Assembly (NCBI RefSeq): GCF_014633365.1
Contig: NC_068344.1
Location: 4,353,327 to 4,417,326, forward strand
Direction: 5' to 3'
DNA: 64,000 nucleotides
DNA from: Diospyros lotus
Taxonomy: Eukaryota; Streptophyta; Magnoliopsida; Ericales; Ebenaceae
Below the pieces are notes generated by a model that was not told where the DNA came from, made no database searches, and saw only the letters and a list, made by a program, of their open reading frames with translations. Shown here piece by piece: positions 49,062 through 60,549 of this stretch. The translations under genes and the position numbers were made by a program. The first letter of the stretch is position 1. Each line of letters begins with the position of its first letter.

Positions 49062-49100
49062 AGTTCGCCAAGGTTCAATGTGTATGGCAATGACTTTGGA
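49062..49100 (+). pseudogene. 40-bp BAHD exon-2 fragment
   Basis: The sequence AGTTCGCCAAGGTTCAATGT and the next 19 bases match the exon-2 segment coding [13 protein letters not shown] in copies A and D. It directly follows a TA microsatellite that ends block II. No other exon sequence is adjacent, so it is a fragment carried by duplication. Confidence 0.8.
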
Positions 49101-49559
49101 TCTCTTCGCACTAATTCCAGTCCTTGAAGGGAATATCCACGCCACGACCCTATTGTTTAGTTTAAGAATCTCCAAATGAATCAAACTTTGGGAAATACAT
49201 TAAGCACGCGTGAACAACATCAACGCCAATCGCAATCAGTACTGATTCCTGGGTAGAAGCATCAATAAGACATTCAGGAAGCTTGCTTGCTTGCTAGCAT
49301 CCATTGCATCCGTTACTGCGACTCTTCATACAGAAACAAAATTGTATCCAAATATATATAATAATGCCACCAAGCACACCCTTTTGACGTTAATTTCTTC
49401 CCAGGACAGGAGAGATCCCAATTCTGTCAAACCCCCCGGACCACCCTTTTTAACTTTTCTTCTCTTCAACACAAATCTTTCACCGGAAAGCTTGTAGAAC
49501 AGCTCCCCTGTTCTTCAGACATTCACCAGCCGAGCCTCGCTAGAGAGTCACGAACCGTG

Positions 49560-49990
49560 AGCATGGAATTGGCGGTGATCCAGAAGATCTCCAGTGTCGA
49601 CACAAGACCTTTGGCACGAACACGCATCGCGGGCCACTCGCAGAGAGTTTCTTCCAAGTTTCTTCCGACGAGAAATTGGAAGAACCTCTTCGCAGGTGGC
49701 TTGCAATACGTTCTTGGTGCCAAATGCCTCATGTCGACATGAAAGATCTTAAGGATCGCCCCAAAATCCACGCTCAAGGTTCACGACCCTCTAGTGAGGC
49801 ATGACTGTCGATGTGGGAAAAACAGGGGAGCTGTTCTTCGAAAACATTGATAAAAAGTAAAACTACCTTGTAAGATAAAATTAATTGGGAAAACGCCTTC
49901 TCTTCTTCTTGGTCGGAAAATCAATCGAGCACAAACTCGACCTTGTTCTAGCTTTTTGGAGATATCATCAGAGAAACATCTTGCTGAGCC
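49560..49990 (-). pseudogene. Decayed N-terminal fragment of a Ca2+-ATPase gene
   Basis: The plus strand matches the antisense of the intact Ca2+-ATPase gene at two or three places. One is the segment near 49675-49785 (compare 54550-54655, coding the region before the first membrane helix). Others are 49810-49850 (compare 54750-54800) and 49910-49965 (compare 54935-54990, the first codons). The order is preserved, with deletions between. Frames are broken and the membrane and catalytic parts are absent, so it is a partial tandem duplicate that has decayed. Confidence 0.75.
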
Positions 49991-49999
49991 TGAGAACAA

Positions 50000-51917
50000 G
50001 TGCTAAAAGAGCGAGGCTTGATGGAATTGGGATCCTCAAATGGTGACGATGGGTATTTATGGTCATTCTGGGGAGTTGGTCGAGTTAGGAAGCATTACTA
50101 GAACTAGAAAGCATAGCTCGTGGATCTTCTTCACTTTACTTGGAAAATTCCAAGTAAACGAATGTGAATGCAGACGTGACCAAGTATTCAATTGGAACGC
50201 AATGTCGTTTCTCCTTTGTCCAGATTCTCAAAACGAATCTGTTGGGTTGCACTGTAATCATAATTTGTTAAACACTTGAACACAAAATTAAGATCGTAAA
50301 ATTAATATAATTTTATACTAGATTATGCATTATAAGAAATAAAATTGTGTACTCCAATTGATTGATGATGAGGATGCTATCTCAAGATTAAAGAACATTT
50401 AATTTCAATTCAATCAGTTTTTTTCTCCTGACCTTAGTTAGTTTTCTATCAATTTATAATTATGATCTTATAAGTATTTGTTAAAAAATATCTTTAACAT
50501 ATATTATCTATGTATAAGGTCTTATTAAATTTGGGAGCACTAGCAGTCCAAGAAAACACCCTATAAACTAACGATATGCTCACTCTTGGACACTCTCACA
50601 ATTCTCTCGGTTTGGACACAAACATCATAACAGAAATTAAATAAAATCAAACAGAACATAAGTAAAAACAAGAAATGCAAACCATAAACATGAGATAACA
50701 GATTTATTCTAGTTTAAGCCAATTGAATTAGCTCTACATCTAGCCTCTAAAACCTCCCAAAAGCAATCTCATTTGATTATTAAAATGATCAACACAACCC
50801 TCACGATTACAAGCCTTCAAGATTACAAACACTATTCTAACTCACTGTCTCTTCTCTTTCACTTTCTTGTGAGAATGAATTCTTCGTCTATCCCAGACCC
50901 CTGTCCTATTTATAGAACAATAGAGCATTAACTTCTAGAATTGCTATAATCGACTTTGACCTCCAGCTTAATTCTATTTACGAAGCTGAAAACCGCTCAT
51001 CTATACCCCTAAATTCCGATGCATTCTTTTTGCAAATTGGCTGGATTACTTAAACAACATTCTAACAAATCTTTTGGGAGTGAATCACAACAATGGTAAC
51101 TCATTTCTCAAAAGAGATCCCTTCAAGAAAACCTCTCCAGATTAGAATAAACAAAGCACGTCCAATTAAAAGTGTGAAATATGAAATCCCTCGAGACATG
51201 TTCCAAGCATTGCCTTTTCTCTTCAGTGTTACACAAGTATTGAATTAGCTGCCCACCTAAAACAAAATTCAAGGACAAGACAATGGAACAATGCATATTC
51301 CCATTAGATCACTGTCAGATGGCTTATTTTCAGCCTCTATTTAGTTGTTGAGTACTAAAGTTGAACACAATTCCTACTCAAAAAATTTGTTTACACTGTA
51401 TCTTCATGAGTCCATCATTCTTAGCACATAACAACCAAATTACTAACAATTAGGATCGATCTTGTAAATTGGACGAATGATATCATACTTATACCTTGTA
51501 AATTGGACGGTGTAACAGCTAGCTAGAGCGTTTCTTATACCTTGAAAGGCAAGATGCTTAGCCTTTCCAGACCAGGAGCCATGCTGATAACACATGCAAG
51601 CAAGCAACAAGAAGAGTGATGTCCAGTTGATAAAACTCAAAAGGAATCGACTAACAAGAATGTTGCTTTTATCCCAAAAAGAATAACCTTTTCATAAATA
51701 GGATTAGGAGACTAACAAATCATTGGTTTGGAACAAATATTTGTCGCTGATGTCATGCCTCACAGCCACAAAATAATTTCATAAAATTTGCCAAGAACAA
51801 ATAATTTTGTTTTAATTTATTGCAATGCTTCAACATATAAAGGAGTTGAATGAAACTATAATAAAACCAGCTCTACGCATATGGGAAAATATTGATATTC
51901 TACCTATGAGATCGTAT
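50000..51917. other. Intergenic DNA between Ca2+-ATPase fragment and gene; possible LTR remnant
   Basis: No gene is supported. Around 50500-51070 the minus strand reads like an LTR: it begins TGTTAGAATGTTG (ending at 51069 on the plus strand) and carries a TATA-like CTATAAATAGGAC near 50900. No second end or duplication could be confirmed. The rest, up to the stop codon of the ATPase at 51918, would include its 3' UTR. Confidence 0.35.
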
Positions 51918-54900
51918 CTACATGTTTTTTACATTCTGCCATTTGAGGTAACTGAAAAATGGTCTATCCGGAACCGGTATGCACTTGACGAGAAGCCCAA
52001 TTGGCCAAGACATGGCTGCAAATCCAATACAGACCCCCCATTGCCACCAATTGAGCCTCTCTGTGCTTGCAAACTTCTTCAGGAACTCCACCATTAGCAC
52101 TTGAAGAACAATTGTTATCCCAATGATCCCCATAAACAACTTGTTTTGGTGTATGCCCTCGAATACATTCTTCTTCTCCAGCTTCCGGGCATTGAATTCA
52201 TTGAAAACTTGGCATAGCACAAAAGTATTGAAGATCAACGTGTCATTGACATTCTTGCTCAGCCCAAAGATCGATTCTCCCCTGAACTGCAGAGTCAGCA
52301 GAACAGCTATCTGGTAGAATGCTTGAGCAAGCAGGTTTCTCCACATGATGTTGGTGATGAGTGGGGAAGTACGACCCACAGGCGGCTTCTCCATGAGCTC
52401 TCGGGTGGGCTTCTCAGTGGCAAGAGCAAGAGCTCCCAAGGTGTCCATGATCAGGTTCACCCATAACAGCTGGACAGCTGTTAGAGGGACTTCACCGGCT
52501 GAAACTGCAGCCACAAAATTGATGAAAAGTGCGGCCACATTAACTGTGAGCTGGAACTGAATGAATTTCTGGATGTTGTTGTACACACATCTGCCCCATT
52601 TCAACACTGTGGCAACGGAACCAAAATTATCATCCAAAATCACAATGTCTGAGCTTTCTTTGGCCACTTCAGTTCCCTGGATCCCCATAGAAAGGCCTAT
52701 ATCGGCCTCTTTTAAAGCCGGTGCATCATTTGTGCCATCACCAGTCACTGCCACAACATGGCCTTTCTGTTTCAAGCATTGCACCATTAGAAGTTTATCA
52801 AAGGGAGAGGATCTTGCCATGACACAGATTCGGTCAATTTTCTCCATTCGCTCCTCTGGCGTGTAAGTGCGAAATTCTTCTCCTTCAACCACAGCACCAC
52901 TCTCCATTCCCTGGTCAGGCCTAAGTATCCCACACTCTGTAGCAATGGCTCTAGCCGTGAAAACATTGTCACCGGTAATCATTTTCACGTTCACTCCAGC
53001 ATATTGGCAATCCTTCACCGCTTTCTTCACACCAGGTCGGCAGGGGTCCTTTAGACCTACTATCCCCAAAAGGGTTAAGCAGTTGTCTTCCATCTTTTGC
53101 TGCGATTTTTCATGTTTGTTCCTTTCCTCTGAAATCTGCTTGTGTGCAAAAGCAATGCATCGCAGGCTACTAGCAGCCATACCTTGGATGATTTGATCAA
53201 ACTTCTTCCTCTCTACATCATCAAGAGATTTGATATTTCCACTGACATCATAGTAATGCGAACACATGGCAAGTATCATCTCTGCAGCGCCTTTCCAGTG
53301 CACACTAACCATATTATCAGATTTCCTTCGCATTAGAACCCCACTTCTTTTCTTCGTTGAATTGAAGGCTTCAACATGGAGAACCACAAATGTCTGCTTC
53401 AGCTCCTCCACGTCCATGTGTAACTCCAAAAAAGCCCAAGAAAGTATCGCCTTTTCTGTTGGGCTGCCAGAGAACTCGAGTTCAGATCCCAACGGGGATT
53501 TATAAACAGTACCCGTTGTGTTCAGTCCAACCCCTTGGTGGAGCAATTCAAGAATGTTGGTTGCAATTGAAGTGGCCATTTTTTCATCCACACACTCATG
53601 ACCAAGCCAAAACTTGGTCACCTTCATCTGGTTGAGTGTAAGTGTGCCGGTTTTGTCTGTACATATGGTGGTGGCAGAGCCCATTGTCTCACATGCAGAG
53701 AGCTTCCGAACCATAGCCTGATCAACCATCATCCTCTTCATGGAATAAGCCAGAGTAAGCGTTACAGCTAATGGTAAGCCCTCAGGAATTGCCACGACCA
53801 CAATGGTCACTGCATCAGCAATGACTCCCAGCACAGAATTTATCACATCATCAGCTTTTGTCTTGCTGCCGTTGAATTCCTTGTTTCCATTCTCATCTTC
53901 TGTATTTCCTGTGAAGTAGCGCACCAACAACACAACAAGAACAAGGGAGGCAACAGCCAAACCAACCTTACCTATGGCAGAAGCAAGCTTCTTCAGCTGT
54001 GCCTGTAGCGGCGTCTCGTCATGGGAATCGTGGTTGACCGTGCTCATCATCTCTCCCCAGGTCGTATTCATCCCCAAAGAGGTCACTAGCATTCGGCCAA
54101 ATCCATCAGCCACCTTGGTGCCGGAGATCAAGAACGGATTTTGGGCTAAATTAACTTCAACGTAATCACTTTCGCCTGTCATACTGGATTCATCCAGTTG
54201 CAGTGAGTGGCCATCTATGAACAACCCATCAGCGGGAACTTGGTCGCCAATCTTCAAGCAGACTACGTCTCCCACAGCAATATCGAAAATCGAAACCTGT
54301 TGTCGCCTGCCATTTCTCACGACCTCAACTGGGATGTTGCTACTGACTTTGGATAACTTGACAAACTGCCTGCTCTGCCTAAAGTCACTTGTTGCCGACA
54401 CTGCAACGACAAGAAACACGGCCACGAATATGCTTCCGCCGTCATACCATCCTTCTTTCAGGCCATCTTCCTTCATGCCAAATCCAAGGGAAAGAGCCGC
54501 ACAGACCAACAATATTACGATAGTGAAGTCCGTCAGGGCCTCCCAAACAAATCGGAAGAAGCTCTTTGCCGGTGGCCTGCAATATGTGTTCGTGCCAAAG
54601 GCCTTGTGTCGATATGAAAGATCTACGTGATCACCGCGAATTCCATGCTCAAGGTTGGTGTTGAGAGAGGAGGCTATGCCCTCAACGCCACCAACTTCTT
54701 CAAGAGCGTCTATGTTTTTTTGCTTCAAGAGACCGGAGAGGGTTAACTGGTTAATGTTTGAAAAGCAGGGGGGTGGTCCTTCAGCAACATTGATAAGTAC
54801 GCTATGTGGTGATGTAATAGGGGAAGCCCTACCCTTATTCGTGGCCACCACGCGTTTGATCAAATGAGAGAAGGCCCTCGAACAATAGATTGTGGTAAAC

Positions 54901-55016
54901 GCCAAATGCCATCTCTTGAGATTTCTTCCGCTACTACTGGTGGGAAAATCAAGTATGAACTCGATCTGGTTCATGCTTTCTGGAGAAAAAAGTAGCATCT
55001 TTCTAAGAACATGCAA
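51918..55016 (-). CDS. Autoinhibited Ca2+-ATPase, plasma-membrane type (ACA12/13-like), intronless
   Basis: This is a P-type IIB calcium pump that exports Ca2+ from the cytosol using ATP, probably at the plasma membrane and activated by calmodulin. The single open frame gives 1032 residues, the usual length. Visible are an N-terminal basic/aromatic stretch (LKRWHLAFTTIYCSRAF, about residues 33-50) typical of the calmodulin-binding autoinhibitory region and the actuator TGES (about 280-283). The phosphorylated Asp is in DKTGT (residue 454), and the hinge TGDGTNDAP spans about 758-766. Hydrophobic membrane segments flank these in the expected order. Lack of introns fits the ACA12/ACA13 subgroup rather than the intron-rich ACA genes. 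The first Met is at 55016; a Met at 54974 (residue 15) is an alternative start. A decayed partial copy lies at 49560-49990. Confidence 0.95.
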   Translation of the reverse strand: MHVLRKMLLFSPESMNQIEFILDFPTSSSGRNLKRWHLAFTTIYCSRAFSHLIKRVVATNKGRASPITSPHSVLINVAEGPPPCFSNINQLTLSGLLKQKNIDALEEVGGVEGIASSLNTNLEHGIRGDHVDLSYRHKAFGTNTYCRPPAKSFFRFVWEALTDFTIVILLVCAALSLGFGMKEDGLKEGWYDGGSIFVAVFLVVAVSATSDFRQSRQFVKLSKVSSNIPVEVVRNGRRQQVSIFDIAVGDVVCLKIGDQVPADGLFIDGHSLQLDESSMTGESDYVEVNLAQNPFLISGTKVADGFGRMLVTSLGMNTTWGEMMSTVNHDSHDETPLQAQLKKLASAIGKVGLAVASLVLVVLLVRYFTGNTEDENGNKEFNGSKTKADDVINSVLGVIADAVTIVVVAIPEGLPLAVTLTLAYSMKRMMVDQAMVRKLSACETMGSATTICTDKTGTLTLNQMKVTKFWLGHECVDEKMATSIATNILELLHQGVGLNTTGTVYKSPLGSELEFSGSPTEKAILSWAFLELHMDVEELKQTFVVLHVEAFNSTKKRSGVLMRRKSDNMVSVHWKGAAEMILAMCSHYYDVSGNIKSLDDVERKKFDQIIQGMAASSLRCIAFAHKQISEERNKHEKSQQKMEDNCLTLLGIVGLKDPCRPGVKKAVKDCQYAGVNVKMITGDNVFTARAIATECGILRPDQGMESGAVVEGEEFRTYTPEERMEKIDRICVMARSSPFDKLLMVQCLKQKGHVVAVTGDGTNDAPALKEADIGLSMGIQGTEVAKESSDIVILDDNFGSVATVLKWGRCVYNNIQKFIQFQLTVNVAALFINFVAAVSAGEVPLTAVQLLWVNLIMDTLGALALATEKPTRELMEKPPVGRTSPLITNIMWRNLLAQAFYQIAVLLTLQFRGESIFGLSKNVNDTLIFNTFVLCQVFNEFNARKLEKKNVFEGIHQNKLFMGIIGITIVLQVLMVEFLKKFASTERLNWWQWGVCIGFAAMSWPIGLLVKCIPVPDRPFFSYLKWQNVKNM

Positions 55017-55159
55017 CTCATTGCAAGTATGGAATTTGTTTGGAAAAAAAAATAAGTTCTAAGCAATTCAATTATTTAGAAATGATTTGCAACAACAACA
55101 ACATATCCAGCCTTTATTTAGAAATGATTTGCATTGAAATTAATTTTTTACCTAAAATT

Positions 55160-55620
55160 TGTTATAATTTTCTAACTTTTAGTGTTTGATTGCCACTATT
55201 TTTCATGAAATTAGTCATCTTTACATAAGATACATACAAAATATTTTTTCCAAAAAAAAGTGAACAAAAACTCTGTGTGAACAAAATATCAATTAAAGGT
55301 AAGAAGAGATACTGAAAACAGAGGAATAAAGCAAAATGCAAAAACAGAAAACGAAGGGCGGAAAGCTTACCGTGGATGAGACGAAGATGAATGGTGGTCT
55401 GAAAGTCGGAATCGGAGGTCAAATTCGACGGAGATGGCGACAAACACAAAGGGGAAGGGGTAGTGGTCGAAGACCAAGATCGCTCGTCAGATCTACAGAA
55501 ATAGGAAAAGAACGTGGCCGAAAACCTTACTGTGGAAGAAGATGAAGATGCGCCGACGGTCTGGAACTTGGAGTCGGAGATGGCGACGAACACGAAGTCA
55601 GCGCCGAATGGGAGAGAAAA
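55160..55620. other. Unassigned region upstream of the Ca2+-ATPase gene
   Basis: An open frame on the minus strand (55162-55593, 143 residues, Ser/Phe/Leu-rich) matches nothing I know. The sequence contains two related segments (near 55395-55445 and 55555-55600, both with TCGGA..TGGCGAC.AACAC), so it is partly repetitive. It may belong to the 5' region of the ATPase gene or to a decayed gene. Confidence 0.25.
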
Positions 55621-55749
55621 GCTCTAGAGAAATTGGCAATGCGCGATGGAATTTTAGTGGACAAAGTGTTGAGGCAATGCACGGTGGGTGAATTCCCTCG
55701 ACAATTAGAACTACCTAGAAAATCATTTCCAGCAAAAGTGAGAACTTCG

Positions 55750-56640
55750 CATCAGTGAATAAAAGTTAGAAAACAATTTATTTAGAAAAATTGACTAATT
55801 AAATACCTCAAAACTTAAAATGGCTATTTTTCATATAGAAAATAGCGTGAAATGTTTGCTCTGTACAGAACAAGTGTTACAGAACACGTACGTGTTAGAT
55901 GTTAAAGAACTAGCTGAGTGGGATTGTGGTTTCTCCAATGGTTCATTTATATCCTTTATGCTTCGCCGTGTTGGGCAGCCATCTTTGCTTCTATTCTCAT
56001 TCTATGCCGACTTGTAAACAGAAGATAAATGTATTCTCATTCAATTCAATTTTGTTCGGTTTACAAGGAGGTTTAGCCCAAGTCGGCCAGAGGTCGGAGG
56101 GGCCGTTCCTTGAGGCGGTGGGAGTAATAAATTGTTGCCTGGATACTTGAAATGATATTTTGCAATGATTTCTGAATTTCTTAAACATTTGGAGTAAGCA
56201 TTTGACGTCCTTTAATTGCATTAGATTCAGACGTTTAAGAGAATAACAAAGGAAATATGAATCGAACGATTTGTTTGGAATGATAATTTTCTATAAAATA
56301 TACAACACCCTAAGTAATATGAATCATTAAAGTGATGCGATTGATTACTAATAAATTGGTAGGAGGATGAGTAGGGGTGACTCACCTACCCATTTGAGTA
56401 GGGTTGGCCACTTTGTCCATCTTCCACCCTCCGCATCCCACGGTCTGTCCGCGGATGAACGTCCTTTCGCAACGGCCTCAACCACAGCACTACTTTCTTC
56501 CACCCTCTCTCTCTTTCGCCCAGACTGCCATCTTTTTTGACAACGGCTTCACCCTCTCTCTCTCTCTTCCGCAGATGAACCTCTCTTTCTTCAAACTCGA
56601 GAGCTCCCAGATCACAAATAGCATTCTCATTCGATGCTGA
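55750..56640. other. Intergenic DNA with a duplicated segment
   Basis: The segment at about 56030-56145 (AAGTCGG...GAGG...CGTTCCTTGAGGCGGTGGGA) recurs in altered form at about 56640-56755. Between them lies a C/T-rich stretch with open frames that I do not accept as genes. No other feature is seen. Confidence 0.4.
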
Positions 56641-56903
56641 AACTACGGAAACTACGAGGAGGTTAAGCCGAAGTCGGCGAGAAAGCCCTGATCTTTAGAA
56701 GGTCCGAGGGGTGGTTCTTTGAGGCGGTGGGGCGGTGGCGCGTCGGAGTAAATTGTTGATTGGCCGATCGAAGATCTTTTAATGGGTCGGATTGACCCGA
56801 CCCGCTTAATACCCATCATCTTCAACCTTCATGTAGGGTTCTCAACCCCATTTGTGCGCCGCCGCCACCACCGCTACCGCCTCTGCATCTTCTTCTTCCT
56901 TCA

Positions 56904-57125
56904 ATGCCGGCGGCTTCAGCTTCCGGCTCACCTCATTTAACGGCGGCCATGAAGCCTTCAACCGCCGGCGACCCATTCCCTTCGCAACCCTCGGCCGTCT
57001 TTTCTAACAAGGAGAGAGCAGCTTTCGACCGATCGGCCAGGGCGAATCTGAAATCGAAGGTCGGACATCAAATCGGCGACACCCATGGGCACGGCAAGAA
57101 GCAGGAACCGACGGTGAAGCCATAA
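56904..57125 (+). CDS. Small open frame in a GC-rich segment (unknown, doubtful)
   Basis: This 73-residue frame begins MPAASASGSP, then has a Ser/Pro/Ala-rich part and a basic part with SNKERAAFDRSARANLKSK. It lies in a GC-rich segment (56830-57360) set among AT-rich DNA, and is preceded by CCGCCGCCACC-type repeats. I do not recognise the protein. It might be the first exon of a lost gene, or a chance frame. GGCCATGG repeats downstream (57120-57290) suggest the segment is partly repetitive. Confidence 0.2.
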   Translation: MPAASASGSPHLTAAMKPSTAGDPFPSQPSAVFSNKERAAFDRSARANLKSKVGHQIGDTHGHGKKQEPTVKP

Positions 57126-57445
57126 GGCCGTGGCCGATCAGTCCGCTAGATCTGCCATGGCGAGGACGAAAACCCCTTGGCCAGACAGTGCGAGAAGAAG
57201 CCATAAGGCCGTGGCCTTTCGGTTGCGACGACGCGTCATCGGCCATGGCGACGACTCTGATCGACGGCCATGGTAACGACGCCCATGGCCGCTGGCGACG
57301 CGACGAATACTCCTCCTGCCACTTTGAATTCACCATTATTTACGCTCACGAAACAGTAATCAATTTCGTCCAGGGCAGGGGCAGAGGACCAAAAAGGGGA
57401 ATTTGATAAAAATAAGACTCTCCGTACGAAACTTTGCAAAAATAA

Positions 57446-58725
57446 GGGCCCGTTCTCTTGGCCGTTTTCGGCCCGTTTTGAGTTTTCAATTTCTTAAAAT
57501 ACTGAAAACACGTTTACTTTGTTATTTTTAAAAACTCATTTTCGAAAACAAGAAAAAAATTTGTAAAGGAAACCCAAAACAACATTTGTTGTTTTGAGTG
57601 TTTTCAGTGAAAACCCACCCAAAACACCAAAACGCGGAAAACGCGTCCCCCCTCCCCACTGTGCAAACCGACTTCAAAGACCAGATTTATCCTCTCTCCT
57701 CTCTTCTCCCCTCTTCTCTTCTGGCTGTCGACCTCATCTCTTCCCTTTTGCTCGTCGACTGCCACTGCCATCGCTATCACCGCCGTCAACCGCCACCGCC
57801 ACTGCAACCACAGCTGTCGATCGCCACCGCCACTGCAACCCCTTGCATCGCATCCCCCGTCGACCGCCCCCGGTCTCCTTTCTCTTCTCTTCTGGCCCGC
57901 CACCGCCATCGCCATCACCGCCGTCGACCGCTTTCGCGACCATCGCCGCAAACCCTTGCATCGCGTCCGCCTTCGACTGCCCCGCATCTCTTTTCTTCTC
58001 TCTTTTTTTCTAGCCCGCCATCGCCATCACCGCAGTCGATCGCTTCTACTTCCGCCACCACCACTGCAACCACTGTCGTCGACCGCCCCCTATCGCAAAC
58101 TCTTGCAAGCCGTCCGACTTCATTGCCCCCAACCGTTCGACATCACCGCCCCCTCCATCGCAAATTGCAAACCCTTCTGCAATTTGATTTTCTGTGTTTT
58201 GTTTTGTTTTATTTTTTTGTTTTATTTTATTTGAATATTAAACTAAAAATGTAAAATGATTTTTTTTATATTAATTTTTTTAAAGATATTTTTAAGATTT
58301 TGGATTATACCTATGATAAATTAATATTATGTTATTTTGTAATTTTAGTCATTTATTAATAGATGTTTAAAATTTATTATTAGATTTTAATGTTTAAAGT
58401 CTGATATTTTTAAAGATTTTAAATTTTTTTGTTATTCTGTTATTAGTTATCAATTGTATTATAGGTTAAACTCTTTTGAATTAAATTTATAATTTATTAA
58501 TAAATATTTATAATTTGCTTTGAATCAAATTTATTAAATAAAATATCATAAAATATTTTTTTTCAAAATCTCGAAGAGAACGCGTTTTCTAATTTTTAGT
58601 TTTGAGAAACATTTTTTCAAAATGACAAAAAGAACGCATTTTCAATAATCCCAAAACAGACACTCAAAACACAAAACTGAAAATGAATTCAAAACTTAAA
58701 ACTGAAACACAAAGAGAACACCACC
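57446..58725. mobile_element. Harbinger-like non-autonomous element, TSD TAA
   Basis: The left end GGGCCCGTTCTCTT and the inverted right end GGTGGTGTTCTCTT are flanked by TAA on both sides (57443-57445 and 58726-58728), which fits PIF/Harbinger target preference. Subterminal regions share TTTTGAGT and CAAAACACTC-type motifs in inverted orientation. The 1280-bp body contains a pyrimidine- and CG-rich core (57640-58160) built from CGCCACCGCC/GTCGACCGCC-like units. The several overlapping open frames through that core are due to its repeat structure. There is no transposase. Confidence 0.6.
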
Positions 58726-58883
58726 TAAGACACTTTAAAAAATTTTGCAAAAGTAGGAATTTTTTAATACGTACAAGACAAAAATACTCCTATTTTTTAA
58801 TAAACTCTTTTTATATTCTTTCTCTTTTTTCGATAAGTCTTTTCTTCTGTCTCTATTATTTTATATATAAAATATATATATAT

Positions 58884-60412
58884 ATATATATATTCATCTA
58901 TTATTTTTTTATCACTTTCTGTAATCTAAATATATGTATATATATTATTTACGTTCAACGATTGAATTCAAGAGACGTAGGTCTTTCTCCTTCTCTTCTC
59001 ATTGTATATATATGTATTATTATACATGTACTGTGTATTCTTACGTTGATAGGAGAAAAAAAAAAGCCAAATGATAGCCATGTATAGAAAAAAAGAGAAA
59101 GCGACCACAGCGATGGTCATGGCATTGCTGATATATCGGTTAACCGATATCAATTAACAGATATTGATTAACAGTTAACAGATATTTGTTAAAATATTAA
59201 TTTTTTTAATTTAAATTAAATTAATATTAATTAATTTTGATTCAATTTTTTTTTATCTTCAGTTCAATTTAATCTGGGTATTCTAAAAGTTTGAATACTA
59301 AAATATTTTATAAATGAGAATCGAAAGAAACAATAATTGTGAATTGAGTGGTTATTAAGGTATAATTTACTTAGAACAAACTTAGTTAATTACATTCAAT
59401 TTGATTATTTTGATAAAAAAGAAGATAGAGGGTTTATATATAAAAATATTTTGATAAATTTTTAATATTTTAACAGATATTTGTTACAGATCTCGATTAA
59501 CCGATATGATTTCGGTTAATCGATATCTGTTAACAACCGATATCGATTAATCGATATCTGTTAACAATCGATATCTGATAATCGATATACTTAATAGATA
59601 TTATTTAATTGATATCTGTTAAATATATCTATTAAACAGATATCGGTTAAAATATCAAAATTTTGAATTTGAATTGAATTAACATTAATTAATTTGATTT
59701 TTTTTTTTTATCACCAGTTCAATTTAATTTGGGTATTCTAAAAGTTTGAATTTTTGAATTGGTTTGAAGAATAATATTCTGTAAATGATAATCGAACGAA
59801 ATAGCAATCGTGAATGAAGTGGTTATTAAGGTATCATTTACTTAGAACAAATTCAGTTAATTACGTTCAATTCGATTATTTTGATAAGAGAGAAGATAAA
59901 GGGTTTATATATAAGAATATTTTGATATTAGTTAACTAAATTTGTTTTAAGTAAATTGTACCTTAATAACCACTCCATTCACAGTTACATTTTCTTTCGA
60001 TTCTTATTTATAGAATATTAGTTTTCAAAGCAAATGAAAAATTCAAACTTTTAGAATACCCAAATTAAATTGAACTGAAGATAAAAAAAAATTGAATCAA
60101 ATTAATTAATGTTAATTCAATTTAAATTAAAAATTTTAATATTTTAACAAATATCTGTTAACCGATATATCAGCAATGCTATAGTTGTCGCTGTGGTCGT
60201 TTTTCTCTTTTTTCTGTACATGGCCGCCATCTAGCTTTTTTTTTCTCCCATCAACACAAAAACTCACAGTACATGTATAATACATATATACACAATGGAG
60301 AGAGAATGAGAGAGACTCACATCTCTTGAACTCAATCGTTGAATGTGAATAATATATACACATATATTTAGATTATAAAGAGTGGTAAAAGAAAAAAAAA
60401 ATGATAGGTGAA
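58884..60412. repeat. Large fold-back (inverted) repeat
   Basis: The left arm (about 58884-59395) and right arm (about 59934-60412) are inverted copies of each other over roughly 480-510 bases with clear similarity. Landmarks are CAACGATTGAATTCAAGAGA / TCTCTTGAACTCAATCGTTG, TACATGTACTGTG / CACAGTACATGTA, GCATTGCTGATATATCGGTT / AACCGATATATCAGCAATGC, and CCTTAATAACCACTC with its complement. The spacer holds an array of TATCG.TTAAC.GATATC-like motifs (about 59480-59650) and a direct third copy of the inner arm (about 59641-59930). No gene is seen. Class could be a fold-back transposon or a local inverted duplication; no target duplication was found. Confidence 0.75.
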
Positions 60413-60545
60413 TATATATATATATATATGTACTATCTCTTGAACTCAATCGTTGAACGTGAACAATATATACACATATATTTAAATTATTAAAAGTGAT
60501 AAAAGAAAAAAAATGATAGATGAATATATATATATATATATGTAC
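60326..60545. repeat. Tandem duplication at the right end of the fold-back
   Basis: About 108 bases beginning CTCTTGAACTCAATCGTTGAA and ending in a TA run plus TGTAC occur twice in a row (about 60327-60432 and 60434-60545). The duplication copies the outermost part of the right arm and is not matched on the left. Confidence 0.8.
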
Positions 60546-60549
60546 TTTA

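Noticed and set aside
55162..55593. 143-residue minus-strand open frame upstream of the Ca2+-ATPase
   Set aside because: No recognisable domain, Ser/Phe/Leu bias and internal repetition; not enough to call a gene.
57594..58254. 218-residue open frame and neighbours
   Set aside because: They lie inside a transposon core of CG-rich short repeats, and open frames occur in several frames and on both strands.
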